Source: CAZXBB01 sp964638815 (GTDB lineage Bacteria > Planctomycetota > Phycisphaerae > Phycisphaerales > SM1A02). Taken from it: a stretch of 18,481 nt of DNA. The translations under genes and the position numbers were made by a program. The stretch is from contig CAZXBB010000325.1 of assembly GCA_964638815.1 (NCBI GenBank), forward strand, positions 1 through 18,481. Reading direction: 5' to 3'. The notes below the pieces were generated by a model. The model saw nothing but the letters and a program-made list of their open reading frames with translations. It was not told where the DNA came from and searched no databases. This document shows positions 7,498 through 14,957 of the stretch, piece after piece. Numbering within the stretch: the first letter of the stretch is position 1; the number at the start of each line of letters is the position of its first letter.

Positions 7498-9702
7498 ATG
7501 CTCGACCAACGACGCTCCAGATCGCGAGGGTTCCGATCGTCCGCCGCCGCCGGCGCGGCATTTGCGTTCGCGTTCGCGTTCGTCGTGATCGCCTTCCTCG
7601 CCGCCCGCGTGCACGCGCAGACGCCGCCCGATGTCGTCGCCGCGAACCGCACGTGCCTGGACTGCCACGGCCAGCCGCAGATCGCGGAGCTCGCGCCCGC
7701 CGATCGCGCGTCGATGGTCACCGGCCCCGGGCCGGCCGCGCCTGACGACGCCTCCCGTCCCGCCCTCTTCGTTCCCGCCGACGCGATGCGCGACGGGCCC
7801 CACGCCGCGCTGCGCTGCGTCGACTGTCACACCGACGCGATCCGGCTGCCGCATCCGGGGGCGCTCGCCGTCGTCTCGTGCGGTGCGCAGTGCCACGAGA
7901 CGGAGCAGAACGCGTTCGCCTCGAGCATTCACGCCGCGGCGCTCGCGCGGGACGACCCGCAGGCTCCCCGCTGCCAGAGTTGCCACGAGTCGCACAAGAT
8001 CCTCCCGCCGACCGACCGCGCGTCGTCCGTGCACCCGCTCAACATCGTCCGCATCTGCGGCGACTGCCACCGGCAGCACGCGACACCGACCTCGAGCGGG
8101 GCGGACCCGGGAGACGTCGTGGCAGCCTACCTCGACAGCGTGCACGGGCGCGCGGTTTCCGCCGGCGGCCTGGCCCTGGCCGCGAAGTGCTCGGACTGTC
8201 ACGGCCACCACGAGGTGCGCGCGGCGGGGGACCCGCTGGCGATGACCTCTCGCGAGCAGATTCCGCAGACGTGCGGCGCGTGCCACCTCGGCGTCGTCGA
8301 GATGTACGCCCAGAGCGTCCACGGACAGGCGCTCCGCGCGGGGCGCACCGACGCCCCGGTCTGCACCGATTGTCACGTCGGTCACCGGATCACCCGCGCG
8401 TCCACACCCGAGCATCACCTCGACATCATCACCCAGTGCGGTGACTGCCACGACCGGCCCGAGCTCAGCGGCGGGCGACGGGCGTCCTTCTACCGCACGT
8501 ACCGCGCGAGCTATCACGGCCAGGTGACGGAGCTGGGCTCGATCCGCGCCGCGCGGTGCAGCGACTGTCACGGCGCCCACGACATCCTCCCCCGCAGCGA
8601 CCCCGCGTCGCGCATGCACGGCGATCGCCTCGTCGAGACGTGTCGCACCTGCCATCCGAAGGCGAACGCGCGATTCGCGATGTTCGATCCGCACGCCGAT
8701 TATCGCGACGGCGAACGCTACCCGGTGCTCAACGCGATCTGGTGGTACTTCATCGTGGTGATCACCGCGGCCCTGGGCTTCTTCGGGCTGCACTCCGTGC
8801 TGTGGTTCGCCCGCCGACTGATCGAGCGCATCCGCCACGGCCCGCCGGCCCGCGTCGAGCCGCCGGCGACCGCGATCCGCCGCTTCACGAAGCTCAACCG
8901 GCTCAACCACGCGCTCGTCATCGTCACGTTCCTCGGCCTCGTGCTGACCGGCATCCCGCTTCTGTTCTCCGACGCGCCGTGGGCCGCCGCGCTGGCCCGC
9001 ATGCTCGGAGGCATCGTGAAGGCCGGCACGTGGCACCGTTGTCTCGCCGTCCTGCTCATCCTCAACTTCGCGATCCACTTCTACGGCCTGGCCCGCGCCG
9101 CCCGCGCGTATCCCGGTCCGTGGCTGCGCGGCTGGCTGCTCGGGCCCAACTCGATGCTTCCGCGCGTAAAGGACCTGCGCGATTGCGCGGGGATGTTCCG
9201 CTGGTTCCTGCGCGGCGGCCGGCAGCCTTCCTTCGACCGCTGGACCTACTGGGAGAAGTTCGACTACTGGGCGGAGATCTTCGGCTCGCTGATCATCGGC
9301 GGATCCGGCCTGATGCTCTGGTTCCCGGAGCTGTTCGCCCGCTTCCTGCCCGGCTGGATCTTCAACGTTGCGATGGTGGTCCACGGCTACGAGGCGCTGC
9401 TCGCCCTCGGCTTCATCTTCACCATACACTTCTTCAACGCTCACCTTCGCCTCGAGAAGTTCCCCGTGGACGACGTCATCTTCACCGGCTCGCTCTCCGA
9501 GGAGGAGATGAAGCACGAGCGACCCGAGGAGTACCGGCGGCTGGTGGAGACGGGGCGGCTCGAAGCGCTGCGGGTTCCGGCCCCGCCGCGATGGCTGCAC
9601 AAGCTGGCGGTGGTCATCGGGATCCTCGCGATGGCGGTCGGGATCACGCTCGTTACGCTCATCGTGCTCGCCGGAGTCGGCGTCCTTCGGGACGGACTCT
9701 AG
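7498..9702 (+). CDS. Undecaheme cytochrome c fused to b-type cytochrome membrane domain (CbcL-like), copy B
   Basis: Tandem paralogue of the preceding gene, 734 residues with the same order: signal peptide (hydrophobic run AAAGAAFAFAFAFVVIAF, cleavage near VHAQ), eleven hemes from about residue 53 to 386, then about six membrane helices with the conserved b-heme histidines (RLNHA, TWHRCLAV...AIHFYG, VVHGYE...FTIHFFNAHL). The WTYWEKFDY and ALL(A)xGFIFTxHFFNxH blocks are nearly identical to copy A. Heme site 3 differs: it is CX3CH (CGAQCH) where copy A has CDACH. The ATG lies seven bases after the previous stop, consistent with one operon. Two copies suggest either a heteromeric complex or enzymes tuned to different redox potentials; the sequence does not distinguish these. 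Confidence 0.92.
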   Translation: MLDQRRSRSRGFRSSAAAGAAFAFAFAFVVIAFLAARVHAQTPPDVVAANRTCLDCHGQPQIAELAPADRASMVTGPGPAAPDDASRPALFVPADAMRDGPHAALRCVDCHTDAIRLPHPGALAVVSCGAQCHETEQNAFASSIHAAALARDDPQAPRCQSCHESHKILPPTDRASSVHPLNIVRICGDCHRQHATPTSSGADPGDVVAAYLDSVHGRAVSAGGLALAAKCSDCHGHHEVRAAGDPLAMTSREQIPQTCGACHLGVVEMYAQSVHGQALRAGRTDAPVCTDCHVGHRITRASTPEHHLDIITQCGDCHDRPELSGGRRASFYRTYRASYHGQVTELGSIRAARCSDCHGAHDILPRSDPASRMHGDRLVETCRTCHPKANARFAMFDPHADYRDGERYPVLNAIWWYFIVVITAALGFFGLHSVLWFARRLIERIRHGPPARVEPPATAIRRFTKLNRLNHALVIVTFLGLVLTGIPLLFSDAPWAAALARMLGGIVKAGTWHRCLAVLLILNFAIHFYGLARAARAYPGPWLRGWLLGPNSMLPRVKDLRDCAGMFRWFLRGGRQPSFDRWTYWEKFDYWAEIFGSLIIGGSGLMLWFPELFARFLPGWIFNVAMVVHGYEALLALGFIFTIHFFNAHLRLEKFPVDDVIFTGSLSEEEMKHERPEEYRRLVETGRLEALRVPAPPRWLHKLAVVIGILAMAVGITLVTLIVLAGVGVLRDGL

Positions 9703-9726
9703 ATCCAGATCCAGCCAGAGCCGCCC

Positions 9727-11217
9727 ATGAACAGCCCCGCTTCGCATCCGCGCCCGGAACCGCACCGCTCATCGCGGGCGGTCGCGCGCGCGCTGGTCGC
9801 GGTCGCCCTCGCGGCGGTCCTCGCGGCGTATGGATGCAACGGGAGCGAGGGGAGCGAGGTCGAGGACCGCACGGTGCGACCGGAGACGGACCCGCCCGTC
9901 GGGCAGGACGCGTTGGCCGAGGTCGCGGTCGCGGGCCGTCCGGCGGGGACGATGGCGCCGGGAGCGACCTGCGTCAGCGCCGGCTGCCACACGTCGCTCG
10001 TGAGCGCCCGCTTCGTCCACGGCGTCCTCCGCGCTCCCGGCGGGTGCCGCCTCTGCCACGAGGACGACCGGGGCGGGCACGTCTTCCCGCTCGTGCGCCC
10101 GGGGAATGACGGATGCACCGTGTGCCACGGGGACGTCACGGGCAACCGGGCGCACCAGCACGGGGCGATCGCGGTCGCCTGCATCAGTTGCCACGATCCG
10201 CACGCCTCGGAGCACGCGGCGCTCCGCACCGCGGCGACGGTCGCGGATCAGTGCGCCGCCTGTCATCCGCCGGAGAGTCACGCGGTCCCGCACGGACCGT
10301 TCGCGACGGGCGCCTGCGTCGCGTGCCACGATCCGCACGAGTCCGACCACCCCTCGCTGCTGCGCGCGGAAGGCGCGGAGCAGTGCTACCTGTGCCACGA
10401 GGAGACGCGAACGGCCATGCTCGGGGCACGACGCGTGCACGCCCCGGCCACGATGAGCTGCCTCATCTGCCACACGGCCCACGGGTCGGACCACCCGCAC
10501 GCGCTGCGTCAGCCGGTCGCGCAGGGCTGCTTCGCCTGCCACACCGATCTCGAGAAGATGCTCGCGGGCGTTTCGTCGCCGCACGGCGCGCTCTCGCTCC
10601 GCGACCAGTGCGCGAACTGCCACGACGCACACGCGTCCGATCACCCGAGCCTCCTGAACGCGCCGCAGGAGGTCCTGTGCCTCGAGTGTCACGATCGACC
10701 CGTCACCGCGAACGACGGACGCACGATCCCCGACATGGCGCCGAGCATCCGCAACCGCCGGTTCCTGCACGGACCGGTCGAGGCCGGCAATTGCACGGCC
10801 TGCCACAACGTCCACGGCTCCAGCCAGTCGCGCCTGCTCCGCGCGAACTTCACCGACGCCTTCTACGCCTCCTTCGACCTGAAGAACTACGCCCTGTGCT
10901 TCGAGTGCCACGAGCCGGACCTCGTCACGGAAGAGCGCACGACGGAGCTGACCGCCTTCCGGGACGGCGACCGGAACCTGCACTACCTGCACGTCAACCG
11001 CCAGACGAAGGGCCGCACCTGCCGCGCCTGTCACGAGATCCACGGCAGCGATCACCCCTCGCACATCGCCGAAAGCGTGCCGTTCGGGGACTCGCAATGG
11101 GCGCTCCCCATCGAGTTCCGCGCGACGGCCACAGGCGGGAGCTGCGCACCGGGCTGCCACAAGCCGATGAGCTACAGCCGGTCGGCGCTGCCGCCGGCCT
11201 CGGGAGATGAGCCATGA
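9727..11217 (+). CDS. Pentadecaheme cytochrome c, putative lipoprotein (15-heme protein A)
   Basis: Exported electron carrier of 496 residues with 15 heme motifs from residue 82 to 478, about one per 28 residues, many in the doubled-CXXCH style (CHDPH, CHTAH, CHNVH). Thirteen are CXXCH; the first is CX4CH (CVSAGCH) and the last CX3CH (CAPGCHKP). The N-terminus has Arg residues, a hydrophobic stretch and AAYGC with Cys37 followed by Asn, an acceptable but imperfect lipobox, so membrane anchoring is likely but not certain. The gene starts 24 bases after the CbcL-like copy B and overlaps the next gene by ATGA. It aligns motif for motif with the convergent protein at 12267-13661. Dense heme packing suits a wire-like carrier. 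It is larger than ten-heme MtrA/DmsE proteins, and no MtrB-like porin is nearby. Family-level function is inferred. Confidence 0.9.
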   Translation: MNSPASHPRPEPHRSSRAVARALVAVALAAVLAAYGCNGSEGSEVEDRTVRPETDPPVGQDALAEVAVAGRPAGTMAPGATCVSAGCHTSLVSARFVHGVLRAPGGCRLCHEDDRGGHVFPLVRPGNDGCTVCHGDVTGNRAHQHGAIAVACISCHDPHASEHAALRTAATVADQCAACHPPESHAVPHGPFATGACVACHDPHESDHPSLLRAEGAEQCYLCHEETRTAMLGARRVHAPATMSCLICHTAHGSDHPHALRQPVAQGCFACHTDLEKMLAGVSSPHGALSLRDQCANCHDAHASDHPSLLNAPQEVLCLECHDRPVTANDGRTIPDMAPSIRNRRFLHGPVEAGNCTACHNVHGSSQSRLLRANFTDAFYASFDLKNYALCFECHEPDLVTEERTTELTAFRDGDRNLHYLHVNRQTKGRTCRACHEIHGSDHPSHIAESVPFGDSQWALPIEFRATATGGSCAPGCHKPMSYSRSALPPASGDEP

Positions 11218-12236
11218 CGACACGATTCCCGTTCCGAACGGCCGCGCGGATCGCGAGCCGCCCCCTGGCGCTCGGCCTGCTCGCGGCACTTCTTGTCGCG
11301 CGTCCCGCCGCGGGTGACCGCGTGCGCAACGTGCAGGCGGGGCAGCCGGTGCCCCCGTTCAGCGTCCGCACGATCGACGGCGAGGATCTCAGCAGCGCCG
11401 CGCTGCGCGGCAAGGTCGTCGCGCTCGTGTACGTCTCCGCCGATCAGAGGAGCTCGGAGCGCGCGCTCGCCGCCCTCGGCGCGATCGGCCGCGAGCTCCG
11501 GCACCCCGACCTCGCCATCGTGTCGATGACCGCGGACACCGTGCGCGTCGGCGACTTCCGCCAGCAGCGAAGCCGGCTCGACTTCACGGCGCCGCTCGGG
11601 CTCGACGTGGGCCGGCAGGTCTACGGATCGCTCGGCATCATCGTGCTGCCCACCACCGTGATCATCGATCGCGAGGGCCGGCTCGCGCATGTGATCTCGT
11701 CGTACAAGGGCGACCACGAGCACGTGCTGCGCTCGTACGTCCGGCACGCGCTCGGGCTGATCGACGCCGAGGAACTGGAGGCGGCGCTCACGAAGAAGCA
11801 GTACGAGCGCGACCGCCCGGAAGACCGGATCGCGCGTCACCGCGCGGCGGCGGATCTCCTGCGCGACAAGGGTCTCCTTGACGACGCCGAGACCGAGCTG
11901 CGATCCGCGCTGGCGATCGATGCGACTCACGCCGAAACGCGGCTCGACCTCGCGGCGCTCCACATCGCGCAGGGACGCGTGGACGACGCCGCCGCGATCG
12001 TCGAGAGCGTGATCGCGACGGAGCCGTATCCCCGACGCGCGAAGCTGCTGCACGGGATCGTGCTGTACCACGCGAATCGCTTCGCCGAGGCGGAGGGCGT
12101 CCTGGAGGAGACGCTGCTGCTCAACCCGGATCCGGCGCGCACGCACTACTACCTGGGGCTGGTGGCGGAGAAGCGCGGCGACCAGGCGGCGGCGATCGTG
12201 CACTTCAAGGAGGCGCTGCGCCGCGTGCTGGAGTAG
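11214..12236 (+). CDS. Cysteine-less thioredoxin-fold (TlpA/redoxin-like) protein with TPR domain
   Basis: Exported protein of 340 residues with a signal peptide (about 1-34), a TlpA/AhpC-TSA-like thioredoxin fold (about 43-180), then tetratricopeptide-like helical repeats (about 205-340). The fold is recognisable from GQPVPPFSVRTIDG, LRGKVVALVYVSA and the cis-proline motif VLPTTVIIDREG (P146). Where TlpA proteins have W-C-x-x-C this protein reads A-D-Q-R-S (76-80), and no cysteine occurs anywhere, so it cannot act as a thiol oxidoreductase such as ResA. It may be a binding or scaffold module for assembling the multiheme proteins; that is inference from operon position. It overlaps the 15-heme gene by four bases (ATGA), implying translational coupling, and is the last gene of the plus-strand operon. 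Confidence 0.85.
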   Translation: MTTRFPFRTAARIASRPLALGLLAALLVARPAAGDRVRNVQAGQPVPPFSVRTIDGEDLSSAALRGKVVALVYVSADQRSSERALAALGAIGRELRHPDLAIVSMTADTVRVGDFRQQRSRLDFTAPLGLDVGRQVYGSLGIIVLPTTVIIDREGRLAHVISSYKGDHEHVLRSYVRHALGLIDAEELEAALTKKQYERDRPEDRIARHRAAADLLRDKGLLDDAETELRSALAIDATHAETRLDLAALHIAQGRVDDAAAIVESVIATEPYPRRAKLLHGIVLYHANRFAEAEGVLEETLLLNPDPARTHYYLGLVAEKRGDQAAAIVHFKEALRRVLE

Positions 12237-12267
12237 CCCGGCCGGCGCCCGCGTTCTGCGTCGGGCT
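12235..12267. terminator. Weak candidate bidirectional terminator between convergent genes
   Basis: AGCCCG (12235-12240) pairs with CGGGCT (12262-12267), extendable by a G/T and a C/G pair. The pairing spans the 30-base gap between the converging TPR gene and the 15-heme gene. There is no U-tract and the loop is long, so this is only a positional candidate. Confidence 0.25.
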
Positions 12268-13661
12268 CATCTGCCCTGCGGCCAGATCCCCCCCTGCGGC
12301 TCCGGATAAGCAACCGGATCGAAGCGGTCGTAGCCATACGGCTTGTGGCAGCCCGGCGCGCAGCTCCCGCCCGTATCCGTCTTCTCGTATCCGATCGGCA
12401 GCTCCCATCCGCCCGGGCCGAACGGGACCGAGTCGCGGATGTGCTTCTGCTTGCGGCTCGCGTGCGTCTCGTGGCACGCCCGGCACGTGCGGCCCTTCTT
12501 GTCGCGGTTGACGTGCAGGAAGTGCAGGTTGAGGTCGCCGTTGCGGAAGTCGGTCAGGGCCGTTGTCCGGCGGTCGTAGACGAGCTGCTTGTCGTGGCAA
12601 CTGAAGCAGAGCGCGTAGCTCTCCTCGGCGAAGGGGGCGTAGAACTCGGGCGGGTATTCGCGCACGAGCATCCGGAAGTTGTCGCCGCCGTGGATCATGT
12701 GGCACGCGGCGCAGTTGTCCTGGGCGACGGGGCCGTGGAGGCTCGTGCCGGATTCGATGACCGCCTTGATGTCCGCCAGCGGGCGCCCGCCGGGCATCTC
12801 GATCTCGCGGTCGTGGCACTCGAAGCAGAGCGAGGTCATGTCCCGGATCATCAGCCGCTCGTGATCGCTGCCGTGCGGATCATGACAGTTGAGACACTGC
12901 CGCTCGGTGGTCACGGCCGCATGCTTCGTCGTCGCGTCCTCGACGGCGTGCCGAACCGCGTCGTGGCAGCTCAGGCACAGCGTCTGCGGCTCCGCACGCA
13001 GGAACATCGGGAGATCGGACGCGTGGGGATCATGACACACCTGGCAATCGTTCTTCACGGGCTCGTGGACGACCCGGCGCGTCTCGAGGAGGGTCTGCGT
13101 CTCGACGTGACACGACGTGCAGACCGCGGCGCCGCGCGCGGAGAGGAGCCCGGGCTCCGGCGCGGCGTGCGGCAGATGGCAGGCGGTGCACGCTCCGACC
13201 GCCGCCGGCCCGTGCACGTGACGCTTCTCGCCGATCATGTCGCCGTGGCAGCTCGAGCAGAGCCCGTCCACCGTCGGCGTCCTGAGCATCGCGTTCGTGA
13301 CGCCCCCGTGCGGATCGTGGCAGCTCGTGCAGTCCCCGGACAGCAGCGGCTCGTGCACGAACTGGCCGGCGAGGTCGAGGTCGTGGCAGAACGTGCACAA
13401 CGCCGTCCCCTGCCGGGCGAGCCGGAAGGTGTGACCCTCGACGCTGTCCACTTCGTGGCAGGCGCCGCACGCGTCCACGGCGACCGGACCGTGCACGACG
13501 TCCGTCGTCGCGACGTCCGCATGGCAGACACGGCACGACGCCGGATCCACCGGCCCCGTAGGACGCTCCCCCGCGATGCGGACCTGGGAACGGGCCCCGA
13601 GTGCGAACGCCGCAACGACCGCACCCCCGATCAGCAACCTCATCTTCCGGCCAGCAGTCAT
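12267..13661 (-). CDS. Pentadecaheme cytochrome c (15-heme protein B)
   Basis: Exported cytochrome of 464 residues, paralogous to the protein at 9727-11217. A signal peptide covers about residues 1-25 (MTAGRKMRLL then a hydrophobic run to ALGARS), with no lipobox, so it is expected to be soluble and periplasmic or exported. It has 15 heme motifs from residue 43 to 439: fourteen CXXCH and a terminal CX3CH (CAPGCHKP). Site 1 is canonical CRVCH where the paralogue has CX4CH. The C-terminal block (KGRTCRACHE, SVPFG, TGGSCAPGCHKP) is shared almost word for word. ATG 13661 is chosen because GAGGA lies just upstream and a signal peptide follows. The open frame continues upstream only as antisense to other genes. 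It converges on the TPR gene with a 30-base gap and diverges from the Ccs operon, with 192 bases between starts. Confidence 0.9.
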   Translation of the reverse strand: MTAGRKMRLLIGGAVVAAFALGARSQVRIAGERPTGPVDPASCRVCHADVATTDVVHGPVAVDACGACHEVDSVEGHTFRLARQGTALCTFCHDLDLAGQFVHEPLLSGDCTSCHDPHGGVTNAMLRTPTVDGLCSSCHGDMIGEKRHVHGPAAVGACTACHLPHAAPEPGLLSARGAAVCTSCHVETQTLLETRRVVHEPVKNDCQVCHDPHASDLPMFLRAEPQTLCLSCHDAVRHAVEDATTKHAAVTTERQCLNCHDPHGSDHERLMIRDMTSLCFECHDREIEMPGGRPLADIKAVIESGTSLHGPVAQDNCAACHMIHGGDNFRMLVREYPPEFYAPFAEESYALCFSCHDKQLVYDRRTTALTDFRNGDLNLHFLHVNRDKKGRTCRACHETHASRKQKHIRDSVPFGPGGWELPIGYEKTDTGGSCAPGCHKPYGYDRFDPVAYPEPQGGIWPQGR

Positions 13662-13729
13662 GGGATCCTCATGCGGCGGGGCGATCCTGCCGACGCGACA
13701 CACGCTAACCTTACCGGACACCGCGGTAC

Positions 13730-13782
13730 CGGGCGGGCCCGCGAGGGCGGGAACCGCACCCCATTTTGCGCCGGCCCGCCCG
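13730..13782. promoter_or_regulatory. Inverted repeat in the divergent 15-heme / Ccs intergenic region
   Basis: CGGGCGGGCC (13730-13739) and GGCCCGCCCG (13773-13782) are perfect ten-base inverted arms separated by 33 bases, within the 192-base gap between divergent start codons. They could be paired operator half-sites serving both genes or a leader hairpin. In such GC-rich DNA a chance match is possible. I see no convincing -35/-10 pair in either direction. Confidence 0.25.
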
Positions 13783-13853
13783 AACCGCCGTGTGGACGGC
13801 GGCCGGCGGCCTACCCTAGGCTCTCTCTTTCGGCCGTTCGATCGGAGTCGAGC

Positions 13854-14957
13854 TTGAATCAGCGAACATGGAAGCAAGGGTCTGTCACGCTGCGCGCCGG
13901 GGGCGAGCTGCTGTTCGCGGCGGCGCTCCTCGCGCTGCCCGGGTGCGACAACAGCCTCGACGACATCCGCTCGTACACGATCCCGAAGGAAGGCGCCCCG
14001 GCCCCGCCGCCGGTGATGACCGCGGCCGCGCCCGCCGCCGGTCCGATGCAGTGGGACCTGCCCGACGGATGGGAGCAGCTTCCCAACCCGAACCAGATGC
14101 GATTCGCGACGCTGGGCGCTGGCGCGGGCGCGACGCAGATCGAGACGGCGATCACGCAGCTCGGCGGCCCCGCGGGCGGCGTCGAGGCGAACGTGGAACG
14201 CTGGCGCGGCCAGGTCGGGCTGACGGCCGCCACGCCGGAGGAGATGCAGCGCGACGTGCGCCCCGTCCGTGCCGCGGGCGCGGACGGCGTATGGGTCGAT
14301 CTCATCGGGCCGGCTCCCGCCGGCGCCGAGGGGGAAGCGCCGCGGATGTTCGCCGCGATCTTCCCCTCCGCGAACGCCACGTGGTTCATCAAGACGATCG
14401 GCACCCGCGACGCGCTCGATCCGCACCGCGACGCCTTTGTCGCGCTGTGCACCTCCGTGCGGTTCGACGGCGCGCAAGCCCGGGCGTCGGCGCCGCCCGT
14501 CGCCGCATCGCCTCCCTCCGGCGGTCCGGGCGGGGCCCTGCCCTCGTGGGGCGCGCTCCCCCCCGGCTGGACGGCCGACGCGTCGCCGCTGGCGATGTCC
14601 GTCGCGTCGATCACGGTCACCGGCGGAGCCGAAGGGGACGCCTCCTTGACCATCACGCCGCTCGGCGGCGTCCAGGATATGCTCGCCAACGTGAACCGGT
14701 GGCGCCGGCAGGTGGGGCTGGGACCGGTGTCGGATCTCGCCGAAACACAGCCCGCGGACATCGAGATCGCGGGCGCCCCCGGGCAGCTCGTCGATATCGG
14801 CGGCCCGGAGCAGCGTACGATCGGTGCCGTCGCCGTACGCGACGGCATGACGTGGTTCTACAAACTGACGGGACCGACCGACCTCGTCGCCCGCCAGCGC
14901 GAGGCTTTCGAGACGTTCGTCCGCTCGATTCGCTTCGAGGAGGAGGCCGATGCCTGA
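13854..14957 (+). CDS. Putative lipoprotein with two internal repeat domains, in the cytochrome c maturation operon
   Basis: I do not recognise a named family. Translation probably begins at TTG 13854, with GGAG at 13844-13847 six bases before it; no in-frame ATG lies before the export signal. The 367-residue product has a short signal peptide ending in the lipobox ALPGC (Cys31), then a Pro/Ala-rich linker. Two homologous domains follow (about 65-205 and 230-365). Each contains LPxGW near its start, an LGG...NVxRWRxQVGL block (GGPAGGVEANVERWRGQVGL-like and GGVQDMLANVNRWRRQVGL-like), a Trp-Phe-x-K strand (TWFIKTIG / TWFYKLTG) and a final F...SxRFxx. This is an internal duplication. The stop overlaps the ResB start by eight bases. 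Its position suggests a role in apocytochrome or heme handling in the periplasm; this is inference only. Confidence 0.8.
   Translation: MNQRTWKQGSVTLRAGGELLFAAALLALPGCDNSLDDIRSYTIPKEGAPAPPPVMTAAAPAAGPMQWDLPDGWEQLPNPNQMRFATLGAGAGATQIETAITQLGGPAGGVEANVERWRGQVGLTAATPEEMQRDVRPVRAAGADGVWVDLIGPAPAGAEGEAPRMFAAIFPSANATWFIKTIGTRDALDPHRDAFVALCTSVRFDGAQARASAPPVAASPPSGGPGGALPSWGALPPGWTADASPLAMSVASITVTGGAEGDASLTITPLGGVQDMLANVNRWRRQVGLGPVSDLAETQPADIEIAGAPGQLVDIGGPEQRTIGAVAVRDGMTWFYKLTGPTDLVARQREAFETFVRSIRFEEEADA

Noticed and set aside
7447..9765. Minus-strand open frame across CbcL-like copy B
   Set aside because: It is a shadow of the real gene: low-complexity Arg/Val/Glu-rich translation, no motifs, and the heme motifs lie on the other strand.
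11214..12236. ResA/CcsX thiol reductase for cytochrome maturation
   Set aside because: The fold is right but there is no cysteine in the protein, so it cannot reduce apocytochrome thiols.
9727..13661. MtrA-MtrB type outer-membrane conduit
   Set aside because: The 15-heme proteins are larger than MtrA and no beta-barrel porin gene is present in the window; this would need flanking sequence.
12345..13853. Plus-strand open frame across the 15-heme protein B gene
   Set aside because: It is antisense to fifteen heme motifs; only the part after TTG 13854 has a lipoprotein signal and real domains.
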